Part shown: in pieces, positions 46,809 through 57,869 of the stretch
How positions within the stretch are numbered: position 1 is the first letter of the stretch
Layout: each line of letters starts with the position of its first letter
NCBI GenBank assembly: GCA_017979445.1
Contig: CM030717.1
Coordinates: 17,533,288-17,597,287 of the forward strand
Direction: 5' to 3'
DNA: 64,000 bases
Source of the DNA: Akebia trifoliata
Taxonomy: Eukaryota; Streptophyta; Magnoliopsida; Ranunculales; Lardizabalaceae
The notes under the pieces: model-generated
What the model saw: only the letters and a program-made list of their open reading frames with translations
Databases searched by the model: none
What the model was told of the DNA's origin: nothing
Translations under genes and position numbers: made by a program

Positions 46809-48075
46809 GGAGGTCTTAATGTGGAAGGAGAGGCAGACAGCTGGGATTTTGGTTTAGGTATGCAACTTGGTGCCATAATATATTTCAGTTTTTGTAATAA
46901 TTCTGACATTCAAATATTAATAATGTTTGGTGCCAAAATGGTCTACATATATATGCCAGCTAAACTTGGATGTGTTCTTTGTGACAACCTTGAGGTCACG
47001 GTCAAGGTATTAAAAAAGCATATTTTGTAACTGGACCTTTAGTTCCATAATTTGGAGCTCAAACATTTTTTTGAGATGCTAGTGCGGTAGTGGTTAAAAT
47101 TTACTGAGTTAGCTAAATTTTCCTGAACTAAGCACTTGTAGTCCCTAGGTTTATTTGGATTTTGGTTTTGGTCCTCATTTCAGTCTACTTGGAAATGGAA
47201 ATGGTTTTGTAGGAAAAGTTCGACTAATGCAAAGACTGCTTTTACCAATGATCAAGGGCATGATATGTAAGTACAACTTGAGAGATACTTTTGGCTTCAT
47301 TTCAAATCGTTTGTCTTAAATATTTTAGATTCTGCTGTGTTGAAATTATAAACCTTCCTTATGGAAACCTCTTTGATTATTGAGACATGTTTATGAATTT
47401 TCTTATTGTTGTTGAATTTTAGTTTGCTACAAATTGCAGATTCTTCCATGCCATCCCAGAGGCAGTTGTAGAAACTGAGCAAAGAAGAGGAGGTTGTGCA
47501 TGTTGAAATCATTTGCTGACTCAAAGAGTTGGTAGGCTTATCTCCATTTTTTCATACCTACCACATGTATACTAAGTCGGAGTCATTCAAAGTGTAAGGG
47601 GTAACTCTTATATTTTTAGGAAGATATCTAGTTTTGATGAAGGTGAACTTGAATCCAACATAGGAACAGACGCCCAACTTAGACTGTTTCAGCAGCTAGT
47701 TTGATTGTAAATGAATGCTTCCACATATGTTTCATCATGAAACGTGGTTTATTGGCATGCTGGTTCTAAAGCTGTTTTTGGAAATAAAAAGCCTAATGGG
47801 CAAACTCAACAGAAATCTGAAGAAGGTACAAGAGATCTTCACATGTTTGTTTGGAGTTCAAGTGGTTCTCTTGTCTCAGATGTTTATGGTGGTCAAGAAT
47901 ATGGAGGAGCTGTTGATCAATCTGTTAAAGAAGTTAGAATGGCTATTTCTCCTGCAAGTGTGATGACAAGGCTTATTTTGATAATGGTGTGGAGGAAACT
48001 TATTAGAAACCCAAACACTTATTCCAACTTAATTGGCCCAACTTGGTCTCCAGTATCATTCAAGTATCTATCTCT
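46809..48075 (+). pseudogene. Spliced remnant of an unidentified cellular gene
   Basis: Several exon-like stretches have good splice borders. 46809-46857 follows attgtag and precedes gtatgc (VEGEADSWDFGL). About 47184-47268 follows tttcag and precedes gtaagt. About 47441-47530 follows attgcag (SKEEEVVHVEII). A longer reading at 47744-47960 contains YWHAGSKAVFGNKKPNGQTQ and VYGGQEYGGAVDQSVKEVRM. Stops and shifts occur in most. Splice signals and composition suggest exons of one or two host genes now inside the CACTA region. I do not recognise the protein; it is not part of the PARP3 catalytic domain that follows. Confidence 0.45.
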
Positions 48076-48119
48076 ATTAAAAATCTTAAATCAGTAATGG
48101 TTTTATTTTTGATATGTAG

Positions 48120-48724
48120 TTTGGCAAGGCAATTGTATGGTTTGATGTTGCGGTCGAGGCTGCTAGATATGGGTTCACAGCAATTGGTAGATCAAAAGGG
48201 TTCTTGGTTCTAGCGGTCGTTTCTCTGGGAGATCAAATCACTGAGATTACAAGCCCACCCAAGGTAAGTTTATATTTCTGAAAAGTTCATGAGTAATCTA
48301 GAGCTCATTTGGGATATAGCATAGACATGTATACTTCTTTTGGAATCACTTCTATAAGATTTACAAGTGCAATGTTGAGGTTTGGTGAGATTGTTGAAGT
48401 TGTTCTTTTTGGGGTCTAGAAGTGCTACCATAATCTGTGTACACTTTCAGTTGTTTTATGAATCCAACATCACTCGACTACAAAGTTGGTGTTAAAGGAG
48501 ACATTTCTTTTGTTAATTAAACTTGTTTCTTGTTTGTTATAGGCACGAAGTTGTTAGAAGAGAAGAAGATGAGAGTGAAAGCCCTAGGAAAGAAGAAACC
48601 AGATGAGTCGGAGCACTTCATCTTGAAGGAAAGCATTATAGTGCCGTGTGGCCACTTGGTCCCCTCGGGGTACAATGATAGTCCTCTAGAATATAACGAG
48701 TACGCCGTGTACAACTCAAAATAG
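48120..48724 (+). pseudogene. PARP3: PARP3-like ADP-ribosyltransferase catalytic-domain fragment, two exons
   Basis: PARP3 is a nuclear poly(ADP-ribose) polymerase family protein of plants. Exon 48120-48263 (after atatgtag, before gtaagt) reads FGKAIVWFDVAVEAARYGFT and FLVLAVVSLGDQITEITSPP. The second, 48543-48724, begins after tgttatag and reads KALGKKKPDESEHFILKESI, then GYNDSPLEYNEYAVY. This is the C-terminal part of the plant PARP3 catalytic domain. The two exons do not join in frame: the first ends in phase 0 and the second needs one more base. The TAG at 48722-48724 stands where the family continues with Gln. N-terminal domains are missing and CACTA-type termini follow closely. It is a captured or nested gene fragment. 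Confidence 0.8.
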
Positions 48725-48889
48725 GTATATCGGTTAGTACAGGAGTAGGGTATTTTTAATTTTGGATTTATAATATGACTCATTGTTATTCTTTTTGTGC
48801 ATAAATTAGTGTAATAGACATGTTCTCTATTTGGGTCTATTTTGACCACGAGTAATAGGTACGTAGAAAAAAAAAAATTTTAAATTTAA

Positions 48890-49006
48890 TTTTTTTTTTT
48901 TTAAGTTTAGATATGGGTTTATGACCACTTTAGATATCGATTTCTAACCATTGTCTAAAGTCTCGATTTTAAATCGATGTCTAAAATATTTTTTTTTCGT
49001 GTGGTA
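48890..49006 (+). repeat. CACTA-type terminus with atcgatttn-aaatcgat subterminal repeats
   Basis: Subterminal palindromic motifs (gatatcgatttctaacc, gattttaaatcgatgtctaa) lead into tttttttcgtgtggta, a decayed form of a CGTGTAGTG end. The subterminal motif differs from those at 45754, 49213 and 58087. Confidence 0.55.
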
Positions 49007-49213
49007 TATGAATGCAGATTTAGAACGGTTTTTAGCCGTTCCAATTTCTGAGTTCTGGAACGATTTTTAACCGTTCCAAATCCTAAGATCTAGAACACCT
49101 TGCAGCAGTATAAAGTCATTAACGACACCTCGATAAGAGACAGCCTTTCAACCGTTTCAACAAGTCTTAGGAATGGTTACAAACCATTCCTAATTTCCAT
49201 TTTTGTTGTAGTG
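49007..49213 (+). repeat. CACTA-type terminus with ggaacgg-n-ccgttcc subterminal repeats
   Basis: Repeated gaacggtttttagccgttcc-type motifs (49020-49080, 49150-49190) precede tttttgttgtagtg, whose reverse complement CACTACAACAAAAA is a typical CACTA end. The next base (49214) is the cut edge of a kinase exon. The matching left end was not found. Confidence 0.75.
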
Positions 49214-49800
49214 GGATCTTTATAATTTTGGAGAAGTCTGGCCTCAAGGTTGGGTCTTGCTGCCCGCATCCCAATAGCAGTTCTAAAAGTTTTGGACGAG
49301 TGTGCTTGGGGATTGTAGGCCGTAGGCCCTACATTGAAAGTACCAACTTATTGATTTCGTCAGTTACAAATATTAATTGGTAACCAGTGTTAATAAATGC
49401 AATTGAGATTACTAAGTGAGAAAATGTTGAAACAGATAAATACCTTTTGAACCACGCCTACCGCTGCTTGTAATAGGGTCAAGTACTCATAAGGAACCTG
49501 GAAAATTATCATAAAACATTTATAAATAAAAAAAATAAAAATTAGGGCTGAAAGAAATTATTGACCTTGAGAAACTTGGTCTGATAGAAATGGAAGGTAA
49601 GCTTACTTTATAAAACTAAGGGACCTGGTTAAGTTTCAAGAAGATGTTATCTTTCCTATTAGCAGCTCCCACAACACGATTTCAAAACTAAAAATGTTAG
49701 CTTTGTGATCATATGGCTTTTGTTCTATGACCTTCAATGCATAAATGTAATCTGAAGCTAATGCGAGAAAAGATCAATTTATAAGGAAGGTAATTCTTGA
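49214..49800 (-). pseudogene. STY-type (Raf-like) protein kinase fragment, three exons
   Basis: Plant STY46/STY8/STY17-type kinases are dual-specificity Ser/Thr/Tyr kinases with an ACT domain. On the minus strand the exons are: ~49790-49648, [20 protein letters not shown] then WELLIGK (kinase subdomains VIII-IX); 49497-49444, VPYEYLTLLQAAVGVVQK between cag and gta; 49328-49214, LRPTIPKHTRPKLLELLLGC then QQDPTLRPDFSKII. Matching residues are in correct order and the intron borders of the second and third exon are good. The first exon's donor reads ga instead of gt, and the DFSFG motif is altered. The last exon is cut at the CACTA terminus 49213. Upstream kinase domain parts are not recognised. 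Confidence 0.82.
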
Positions 49801-50638
49801 CAGTTGTGTTGAAAATCAATGCCATTTTATCCACCCATCCATTTTAAAATTAAAAACAGAAAATATGATAACTTTTTGTTTAAATGTATGCGATACAACT
49901 ACTTCAAATGGCTTTAGAAACCAAAATGTTAAATCACCCAGTTTAGATTTCCTTTCCGGATTCTGCTAGACCATATAAACAAACCAAAATGGTGAACCTA
50001 TACCAGCCCATGAACGATAACTTTGAACCACCTGGTTCAAAAAATTATTTTCCCTTAGGAAACACTTCCAAAAGTTAAAAACATAAACCTAATCAATACC
50101 TGTATCAGTTAACACCTGCATCTGCACTTTGGCAACACTTCATTTGATAATGGCTGGTATTGGCACATTTGTTCAAAGTACTTGACCAACGTTTCACTTG
50201 TCTTAGAATATCTGGGAGACAACTTGAATCCTATTTCACAATCTTTGTTTCCCGTTTCTTCTTTTTACCTCTTTTCTTGCTCTTCTTTCTATTTTTACCT
50301 TAATCAGTTAAGTGAAGATTGAGCTTGAAATAAATAAAAACTGCAAAAAGGTGTCTATAGTAAAAATTGTAAAATGACTTAGTCGAGTCATCTCAGGCTC
50401 AAACGAATTTTAAAACCACATTCTTAGACTAACTCATTTCGGTATCACTTGTGAACGAGATGAGACGCCATCACCAAGATTAGGTTCATCGATCTTGAAA
50501 AAAGATCTTATCCTTTTTGTGAACACTTTATGTTCACGTATTTGCATTTTTGGATCCTTTATCCAAAATTACTTGAATGTTAAGGGTAGAAGTTAAAAAT
50601 ATATTATTTTTTCCTCTTACTTATCAGTTGTATACTTG
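49801..50638. other. AT-rich stretch before tnp2, with the shared repeat unit
   Basis: 50070-50290 is the repeat unit also found at 45356 and 59993; on the minus strand it could include a decayed upstream kinase exon. 50300-50638 directly precedes tnp2 and holds aaaaaagatctta and atgttcacgt motifs. No gene is supported; it is the likely promoter side of tnp2. Confidence 0.45.
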
Positions 50639-53374
50639 ATGGAGAGGTTTGAAGTTCCTAGCAAAGAGTGGATGTCGAAACCTAGGTTATCAACAGAATA
50701 CATTGATGGTGTAGTGTCATTTATTGAGTACTTGAAAACGAATAGATAGAATTTTGGTAATGATGATTATTATTTTTGTCCTTATGTCAAATGTCGTAAT
50801 ACCTTATCGATGAGGAAAAATATAAAAATAATCACAAAACACTTAGTCTGTGATGGTATAAATACTTCTTACATGAGATGGACATTCCATGGAGAATATT
50901 GGAGGGGCGGGGAACATGCAATAGTCGAGGCTAGTACGTCTGTTCATCAGTGTGATGAAGATATGATCCCAAGAATGATAGACATGTTGAATGATGTGCT
51001 TGGACATTTTTCCAATAAAGAAGATGAAGTTACTTGTATGGACGAGTGTTTTAATAGAAACGATGACCAAGTTCATGATGATTCAACAGATGATACTCAA
51101 TATCGTCAAATGATAGAGGGAGTATTGCAACCTTTATATCACTCATGTCGAAAAGAGGAAACAAAATTGTCAGTTATAGTTGAGTTGCTGAATATGAAGA
51201 CTAGACATCAATGGTCTCAGAAGAGTACGAAGAAAAGAGGATACAAAATTGTCAATTATAGTTGAGTTGTTAAGTATGAAGACTAGACATCAATGTCTCA
51301 AAATTGTCAGTTTTGATAAATTGTTACAAATGATTAAAAGGATATTGTCACATGATAACTCCTTACTAAAAAGTACCTATGCCACAAAGAAAATGATCAA
51401 GACTTTACGGATGAAGTGCAAGATTATTCATGTATGTCCTAATGATTGTATATTGTATTGGAGAGAGAATGAAGATAGAGATAGTTATCCAAAATGTGGC
51501 GAAAGTAGATAGAAATCAATTAATGAAAAAAGTTGAGGAAAAAACTTTTATCGGTGAGAAATTGAGGTATTTTCCTCTAATGCAAAGGTTGAAATAAATG
51601 TCTAATGTGCCATGGATTGCAAAGAACATGAAATGACATTCTAAAGGAGGTCAACAATGAAAAGAGTTTATGCGTCATCCAGTGGATTCATCTTGTTGGA
51701 GAGGAGTGGATAATAAATGGGAAGATTTGGCTATTGAGCCACATAATATTCTGTTAGGACTTACAACAGATGGATTTAATCCAGTTGAGATGAAAAACAA
51801 CTCATATAGTTGTTGGCCTATTATGGTTATTCCATATAATCTACCACCATCTTTATGCATGCGGGAGGATTTTACAATGTTGACACTTTTAATTCCTTGG
51901 AGAAATAATCCAGGACATGACATTGACGTGTACTTGCAGCCACTGATTGCAGAGCTAAATTAGTTGTGATTTACAGGAATTGAAACATATGATAGTAGCA
52001 TTAAACATATATTTACAATGAGAGCAATTTTATTATAGGCTATACATGATTTTCCAACGTATGGTCATTTATCAGGTTGTAAAACAATGGAAAAATTTGC
52101 ATGTCCTGTTTGTAGTGAAGGAACAAATTCAATGTAGTTAAGACATGGTTGAAAATTTACTTATATGGGGTACAAAAAAATTTTAATTGATCTCAACCAT
52201 CCTTTTAGAAGTAAAAAATCTCAATTTAATGGGTATGAAGAAAAAGAGAGGCAGAATCGTCGTTTGAACGGATTTGATCTATTAGCCAAGTTGAAAACAA
52301 TTCATACAGAGTTTGAAAAATTATCAAGTAAGAAAAGGAAAAAGTCTATGAATAATGAGACTCTATGGTTGAAGAAATCAATATTCTTTGACTTGCCTTA
52401 TTGGAAGGATTTGCCACTTTATCACAATCTTGATGTGATGCACATTGAGAATAATGTGACAGAAAATCTCTTCGCAACAATTATGAAGATGAAGGATAAG
52501 ACTAAGGATAGCCGTAAAGCTCAATTAGACTTGAAATAAATGAAGATAAAAAAGAATTTGTGGCCAATTAACATTAATGGCAATGAGGTTTTACCAAAAG
52601 CTCTTTATGAACTGTCTAATGAGGAAAAATAATTAATTTGTAAAACCTTGTGGGATTTGAAAGCTCTTGTCTGATATAGTTCAAATTAGAAACAAAATGT
52701 GACTTTACAAGAACTTCAATTAAAAATTTTGGAGTCATATGATTATGATATCCTTATGCAACATTTATTACCGGTGTTGTTAATGCATGCGTTCAAGATG
52801 AAGAATCAGAAGTCGTTGTGTGCCATTATTTGATAACTCTCGATATTTTTCAATGTCTTATGCTAAAAAAATCAATTGTATGGAACTACAAAGTTTTAAA
52901 GGACGTATTGTAGAAACAATGAGTGTATTCAAAAAATAGTTTCCACTTTCTTTTTTTATCTCTATGATACATCTCCTTGTGCACTTGGTGGAAGAAGTAC
53001 TGATGTGCGGATCAGTTAGATATCGATGGATGTGTCCTTTTGAACGGTATGTGATGATGATCAATAAACAATGAATATTTTTATTTGTCTTATAGTTGTC
53101 TAATTTGTAAGATATTATTAGGATGATAAAGAGTTATAAACGATACGTGATAAACCAAACATTCCCAGAAGGTTCTATCACAAAATGTTGTCTCATGGAA
53201 AAAGCAATGATATATGCTATGCATTAAATGCCCGATGATTTACGTAGAATAGGAAATCATCAACGAGGCCAACATATGATAATGAATGATAACTGTGAAT
53301 CTGCCTACCCTATTGATAAGAATGGGAAACACTATGTTCTAAATAATGTGGAGTATAAGCAAATTCACAAATAG
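50639..53374 (+). pseudogene. tnp2: En/Spm tnp2-like transposase, copy 1
   Basis: Tnp2 is the catalytic transposase of CACTA elements. From the ATG at 50639 the transposase-associated domain reads VPSKEWMSKPRLSTEYIDGV, then CPYVKCRN and a HGEYW segment. The Transposase_21 part follows: HVCPNDCILYWRENEDRDSY and CGESR near 51420-51510, RHPVDSSCWRGVDNKWEDLA near 51673, LGLTTDGFNPVEMKNNSYSC, PGHDIDVYLQPLI (51940), FDLPYWKDLPLYHNLDVMHI (52395-52455). A DUF4218-like part is at 52830-53374, with a good intron (gtatgt...tattag) at 53049-53121. Several TAG/TGA stops and shifts occur, the first at about codon 37. The same stops occur in the copy at 60523. Confidence 0.88.
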
Positions 53375-53620
53375 GTATTTTGTCAATCTGCTGAGAATTC
53401 TTAATGAGAAAAGTATGCAACAACAACTCAAATTTATTTCTATATCATATGAATCTAAATCTTATTAATTCAAATTTATTTCAATATCATTGTTGATATT
53501 GTGTAATATTTTTACTTTGGTTGCTATTTAACTCACTATTTGATTTATTACTTTCATTTTTAATCTTATTACTTTTAAATATCTATACTATTTTTTTTAA
53601 TTTTATTCCATACATGCATT

Positions 53621-55437
53621 ATGTCATTGATAAAGGATTCGGATAACTCGTCGATGGAGAATTTTGACAGCTCGTTGACATCGGATTTTGATAGCTCGGC
53701 AGTTTCGATTCCTACATGAGATAGTCATCAGATCTCGTCGACATCAAATCCACATTCATTATCTGATTCATGCCTCCATCTGGAATTCAATTCTATGGGA
53801 AAATGCATTAGTGATAATTCGACAGACTTATCAACCAATATAGGTCGTTATACCGATGGAGTTGCTTGAACTTATTTGGCATCTTCTCCAGGTAGTCTAA
53901 ATATTCTATTGATTAATTGTACTAATGATGAATATTATAATTGATTTATTTGTTCATATTTTGACAGTCCCGTTACGACATTTCTGAGGACTACAAGAAG
54001 TTCTGCCTACAGAAAGCTGACTGTGCATGGAGAGATGGGAAATATCGATTGGGAAAGGAATATTGCAAGTTAGTAGTACTGATACAGAGCGAAAGTTGAA
54101 TAAACCCAATAATAGATTGATCAAACAAAATGATTGGGAGAAGTTAATCGATTTAAAATGAACATCGATTGACCAAGAAAAGTGTGACAAAATGAAAAAG
54201 CTTCGTAAGAAAAATAAAACTCTACACACAACCAGTAGAAAGAGTATAGCAAAAAAGACAAAAGAAATGGTAAGTATTAATCTAATTATTAATTTATATA
54301 CTCTGTTTAAAATGTTCATTAATCTTTTTGTTTGTGGATTATTTTTTTTTATGAGAATGTATATATAGACATAATTTTGGTAATGATCAATATTTTACAC
54401 ATTTTTTATGTGGCACATTATTGGTCTAAATAGAAAAAATATAAGACGGGTGGTCGACAGCTCACAAGAACAAAGCTCTTCATCAATTGTCATACGAGAA
54501 GTGATGGTAGTGCTCTCACTCTTGAGTTGATCAAATCTCTCGTAAGTGATGTCATTTTTTTGGTCAAATTTTTTATTTTTATTTTTGAAAAAAATTACTT
54601 ATCATCTTAATGTTTTCATTATTTTGTAAGGTCAATTAAACAATCTTATTAAAAAAGATCCTAACTTTGCCCATAAAGATGTTGACCATGATCCTATTTC
54701 CATTGTATGTATGACTTATATTATTAAATTTTAATTTTTTATTTACATATATTATGTTAATTGTAGTTGTGCGTAGGTGTTTGGGAAAGATGGAAAAAGC
54801 AAAGTAAGAGGTATGGGAAGTGAAGTTTCAAAGAATTCATTGTGTTATACAACTCAAAGTCAGAATTATACGGATAAATTTGAAAGACATGGTTAACTTA
54901 ACTCAACTAGTTCATGCACTAATAAAATATAAGAAAAAGAAAAAGAAGAACAAGAACAAGCATAAGAAGAAAAAATCATCTACATTTAAAGTTTGAGGTC
55001 CTTCTACTCAGGTAAGATGTAAAAATACTTTAGTTTTAAAGATTCTTCATTTAATTTTTCATTAATATTTAACTCATATAAACGATGGATTTTAGTTTAC
55101 ATATATAATCATAAACAATAATTTTATTTTATAGGCGACATCAGATTCCACAATTCCTAATAGGCGAGGAGGTAAAGAACCAGTATCAGAACCATTACCA
55201 TCATTGAACAATGGTAGGGAATTCTTATTGATGAACTTTAGAAGGAATGTGGTCTACGCCAAAGGAATACTAGTAGATCCTGAGAATTCAGATATGGAGT
55301 ATTATTCTATTTGTATTGATGAGATCATTGATTTTTTGGCTAAGCTAATGGACAGAACTGGATCCCAAGGGACTTTACTTGATATTCTTTATGGTGAGGG
55401 GATTAGATGGCCTAGGAGTCACTGTCGTGTATTTTGA
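53621..55437 (+). pseudogene. tnp1: tnp1-like (Transposase_24) gene, copy 1
   Basis: Tnp1 binds the subterminal repeats of CACTA elements. From 53621 an acidic Ser-rich start (KDSDNSSMENFDSS) runs to an in-frame TGA near 53717. A 44-bp deletion near 53853 shifts the frame before exon end gtagtct. The next exon reads RYDISEDYKKFCLQKAD. Further exons carry TERKLNKPNNRLIKQNDWEK, then GGRQLTRTKLFINCHTRSDG (54450-54540, before gtaagtg), KDPNFAHKDVDHDP, and VFGKDGKSKVRGMGSEVSKN (54778-54840). The last reading at 55204-55437 includes FLLMNFRRNVVYAKGILVDP. Order and motifs fit Transposase_24. It is broken but recent. Confidence 0.82.
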
Positions 55438-55816
55438 TGGGCATGAGGTAATTTCCATAAATCTCAATTTTGTTTTAGATTTTCTTAGGTTGAAACTAAA
55501 TTACAATCTTGATAGTCCTGGGTTATCATTAACAAATTGAATACCATTGTGGTGATGAGGGACTGAGGAAAACCATGATTCGTTGGACTGCTTCTACTAC
55601 TGATAAGAAGGGAGAAAATGGAAAGCAAATTTTTATTGAAGATGAACAACGATTCATTGGTAAATTTACCTTTTCCTCATCTGTTTTTGGAAGTTTTTTT
55701 ATTTATGAAAAGATTGATTTCTTATGAGTTCCTAGCTTATGGTAGTTTTGGGACGTGTTCCATCTTCATACTACTGGCGTCTTCACTAATTTTTATGGTT
55801 CTTTTTGTTTATGCAG

Positions 55817-55898
55817 GTGTATCGCGAGACAATGGAGCCCATTGTTCCAATAATTTTTCAACGGACCAAAGCAACTTGCTTTGCATATGGGCAAACAG
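55817..55898 (+). pseudogene. Kinesin-13 motor-domain exon
   Basis: Kinesin-13 proteins act on microtubule ends. After tttatgcag an 82-base exon reads VYRETMEPIVPIIFQRTKAT and CFAYGQT, the start of the motor's P-loop region (the next exon of a real gene would supply the GKT). It is open and matches the plant kinesin-13 sequence almost fully. The donor reads gcaagt instead of gtaagt. Neighbouring exons of the gene are not present on either side within 1 kb. It is best explained as capture of a single exon with its splice borders. Confidence 0.82.
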
Positions 55899-57295
55899 GC
55901 AAGTACTTGAATTTTCTTTTGCATGCCCACATAAATTGTGTTTTCTATTGCATGTACTAATATCTTAAGGACTTAAATTTTCTTAGGCACATATTATGCT
56001 ATTGTAATTTTCTTTGAGAACTCAAAAATTAAAGTAAGTTATTCCAATTTCTAAATATATGATGATGAATATGCATATTCTAGAACAGATTTCTTAGAAT
56101 CTATCCTGTTTCATCTTGGTAACATGATCCCATGGAACACGTGTAGGTCTCTGTCGTGATGTGTGTTGAAGATGGTTGCTTTCGAGGACTTTATTGTTCT
56201 GGTTTACTAAGTAAACCATGGCTTTCAGATGGACATACAATAATTTTGTATAAGCTATTTGTTGTCATCACTTCAGTTTTGTATAATGAAGATCCTAGTC
56301 AGCAATCCTTCTGAAAATCTTACCACAGGTATTGTACTGAAACTTACTTCTAGATCATGACTCCATTGGAAATAATTTAATAGCAATGGTTATTTGGAAG
56401 CGTGGTTGTCAATTTGATGAAAAATCAAGTAATAGAGATCAGTGAGGATGATAAAGGTCATTTCGAGAAGTAACTTGGGTTGCTTTCTCAGAACACCTTG
56501 GTCATCCTATTGGAACTTGGGTTTCTTGTACTAGATTATTGGATTATGGAAAAAAATGATTTTTAATTTATTTTTAAAATATCCTATTGTTGAAGAATGA
56601 CACTAATGAGAACTGCCTTCTCCAGCTACTTTATTTACTGTCTTATGTAATGAATTTTGGCTTCAATGGCAAACTGCATAGAAAAACATTAAAACAAGTG
56701 GTAAGGACAAAAGGGTATCTAAGGAGTAATCCTAGCAATGTGGACTTTCTCTTATTTTTGTGTGTGTTGTGTTCATGCAGATGTGTATAAAATAGTGAAG
56801 AGCATTGACTAAGGACCAGGTATTTGGATTTTTCTCTTTATAAGAACCCATAATTTTTTTTTCTTTTTGGTTCAAAGTTTTGTTACTCCAAGGGTGACAG
56901 ATCTTTTTTTAGTGTTACCAACTACACAAATTGGTTGACACTGGACTGACTTTTTGTCCACATAAATTATTTGTTGAGTGTGTCTGACAAAGCACAAACC
57001 ATGACTTCATATGTATGATGAATGTTGTAGAACAAGGGCAAGGGTAGACAAGTATGGGATAGGGATTGTAGAAGTGGAAGGTGGATTGTCTTGTGGGAAA
57101 GTTGATATCCACACCTCTCATTTGTACATGTGCAGCACACGTTCATACATGCCTTGGGTATTGTAGTTTGTAGGGTTACTGGGTTGGTTTACTTAAATGA
57201 GTATTTAATATTATTTACTTATTTTGTCTTAACCTGTCTCTGACTTGTGCAGGTTTTTGAGCTCGATTTTCTGCATCCAAGCGAGGGAATCTGCA

Positions 57296-57495
57296 GATGT
57301 TGGGATGGCAGTTACCATATAACATCTACTGCTGCTGATCAAGGTATTTGATGACATGTGCAGGAGAAATGGGATGGCAGTTACCGTATAATATCTACTG
57401 CTGCTCATCAAGGTATTTGATGACATGTGCAGGAGAAATGGGAAAAAAAATGGGATGGCGGTTACCGTATAACATCTGCTACTGCTGCTGATCAT
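57296..57495 (+). repeat. Three tandem copies of a 69-80-bp unit
   Basis: Copies of tgggatggcagttaccgtat, followed by acatctactgctgctgatca and aggtatttgatgacatgtgc, start at 57301, 57370 and 57450. The third has an inserted A-rich stretch. Each carries gtattt- and tgtgcag-like splice signals only 20 bases apart, too close for an intron. Confidence 0.85.
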
Positions 57496-57869
57496 AAAGA
57501 AGGTTCAGGATGTCGTGGGAACCGTTCAAGGAACTTGATCCATTTCCGATTGAAAGTGGGATTTTTTTTTAAACTTAATTACATTGATGTATGTGAACAT
57601 GATCTCAGGAATTCTTCCAACATGTGAGATTAAAATTTTGACTTATAACTTTAACTTATACAAGTAATTTTTTTAAATCTTATTATTCTTTGATACTATG
57701 AATTGAATGCAAATTGGTGTGGATGGGATGTAATGGATGGGGATGATAGTAGATGGGATGGGATGTAAATGTTGATGTGGATAGAATGTGGATATGAATG
57801 TGTGATTTTTTTTGCAATATAGGTTGAAGACAGCATTTGGGCACATAAAAAAAGTTCTGATTGGTGTTT

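Larger units (their letters stand above)
55438..57869 (+). other. 3' part of the CACTA element, mostly unassigned
   Basis: It contains one kinesin-13 exon (55817-55898) and a tandem triplication (57296-57495). Other ORFs are short and unrecognised. 57715-57800 has gatgggatg-rich simple repeats. Confidence 0.5.

Noticed and set aside
49007..49213. A complete 207-bp CACTA MITE
   Set aside because: Only the right terminus is convincing; the sequence at 49007 has no CACTA start.
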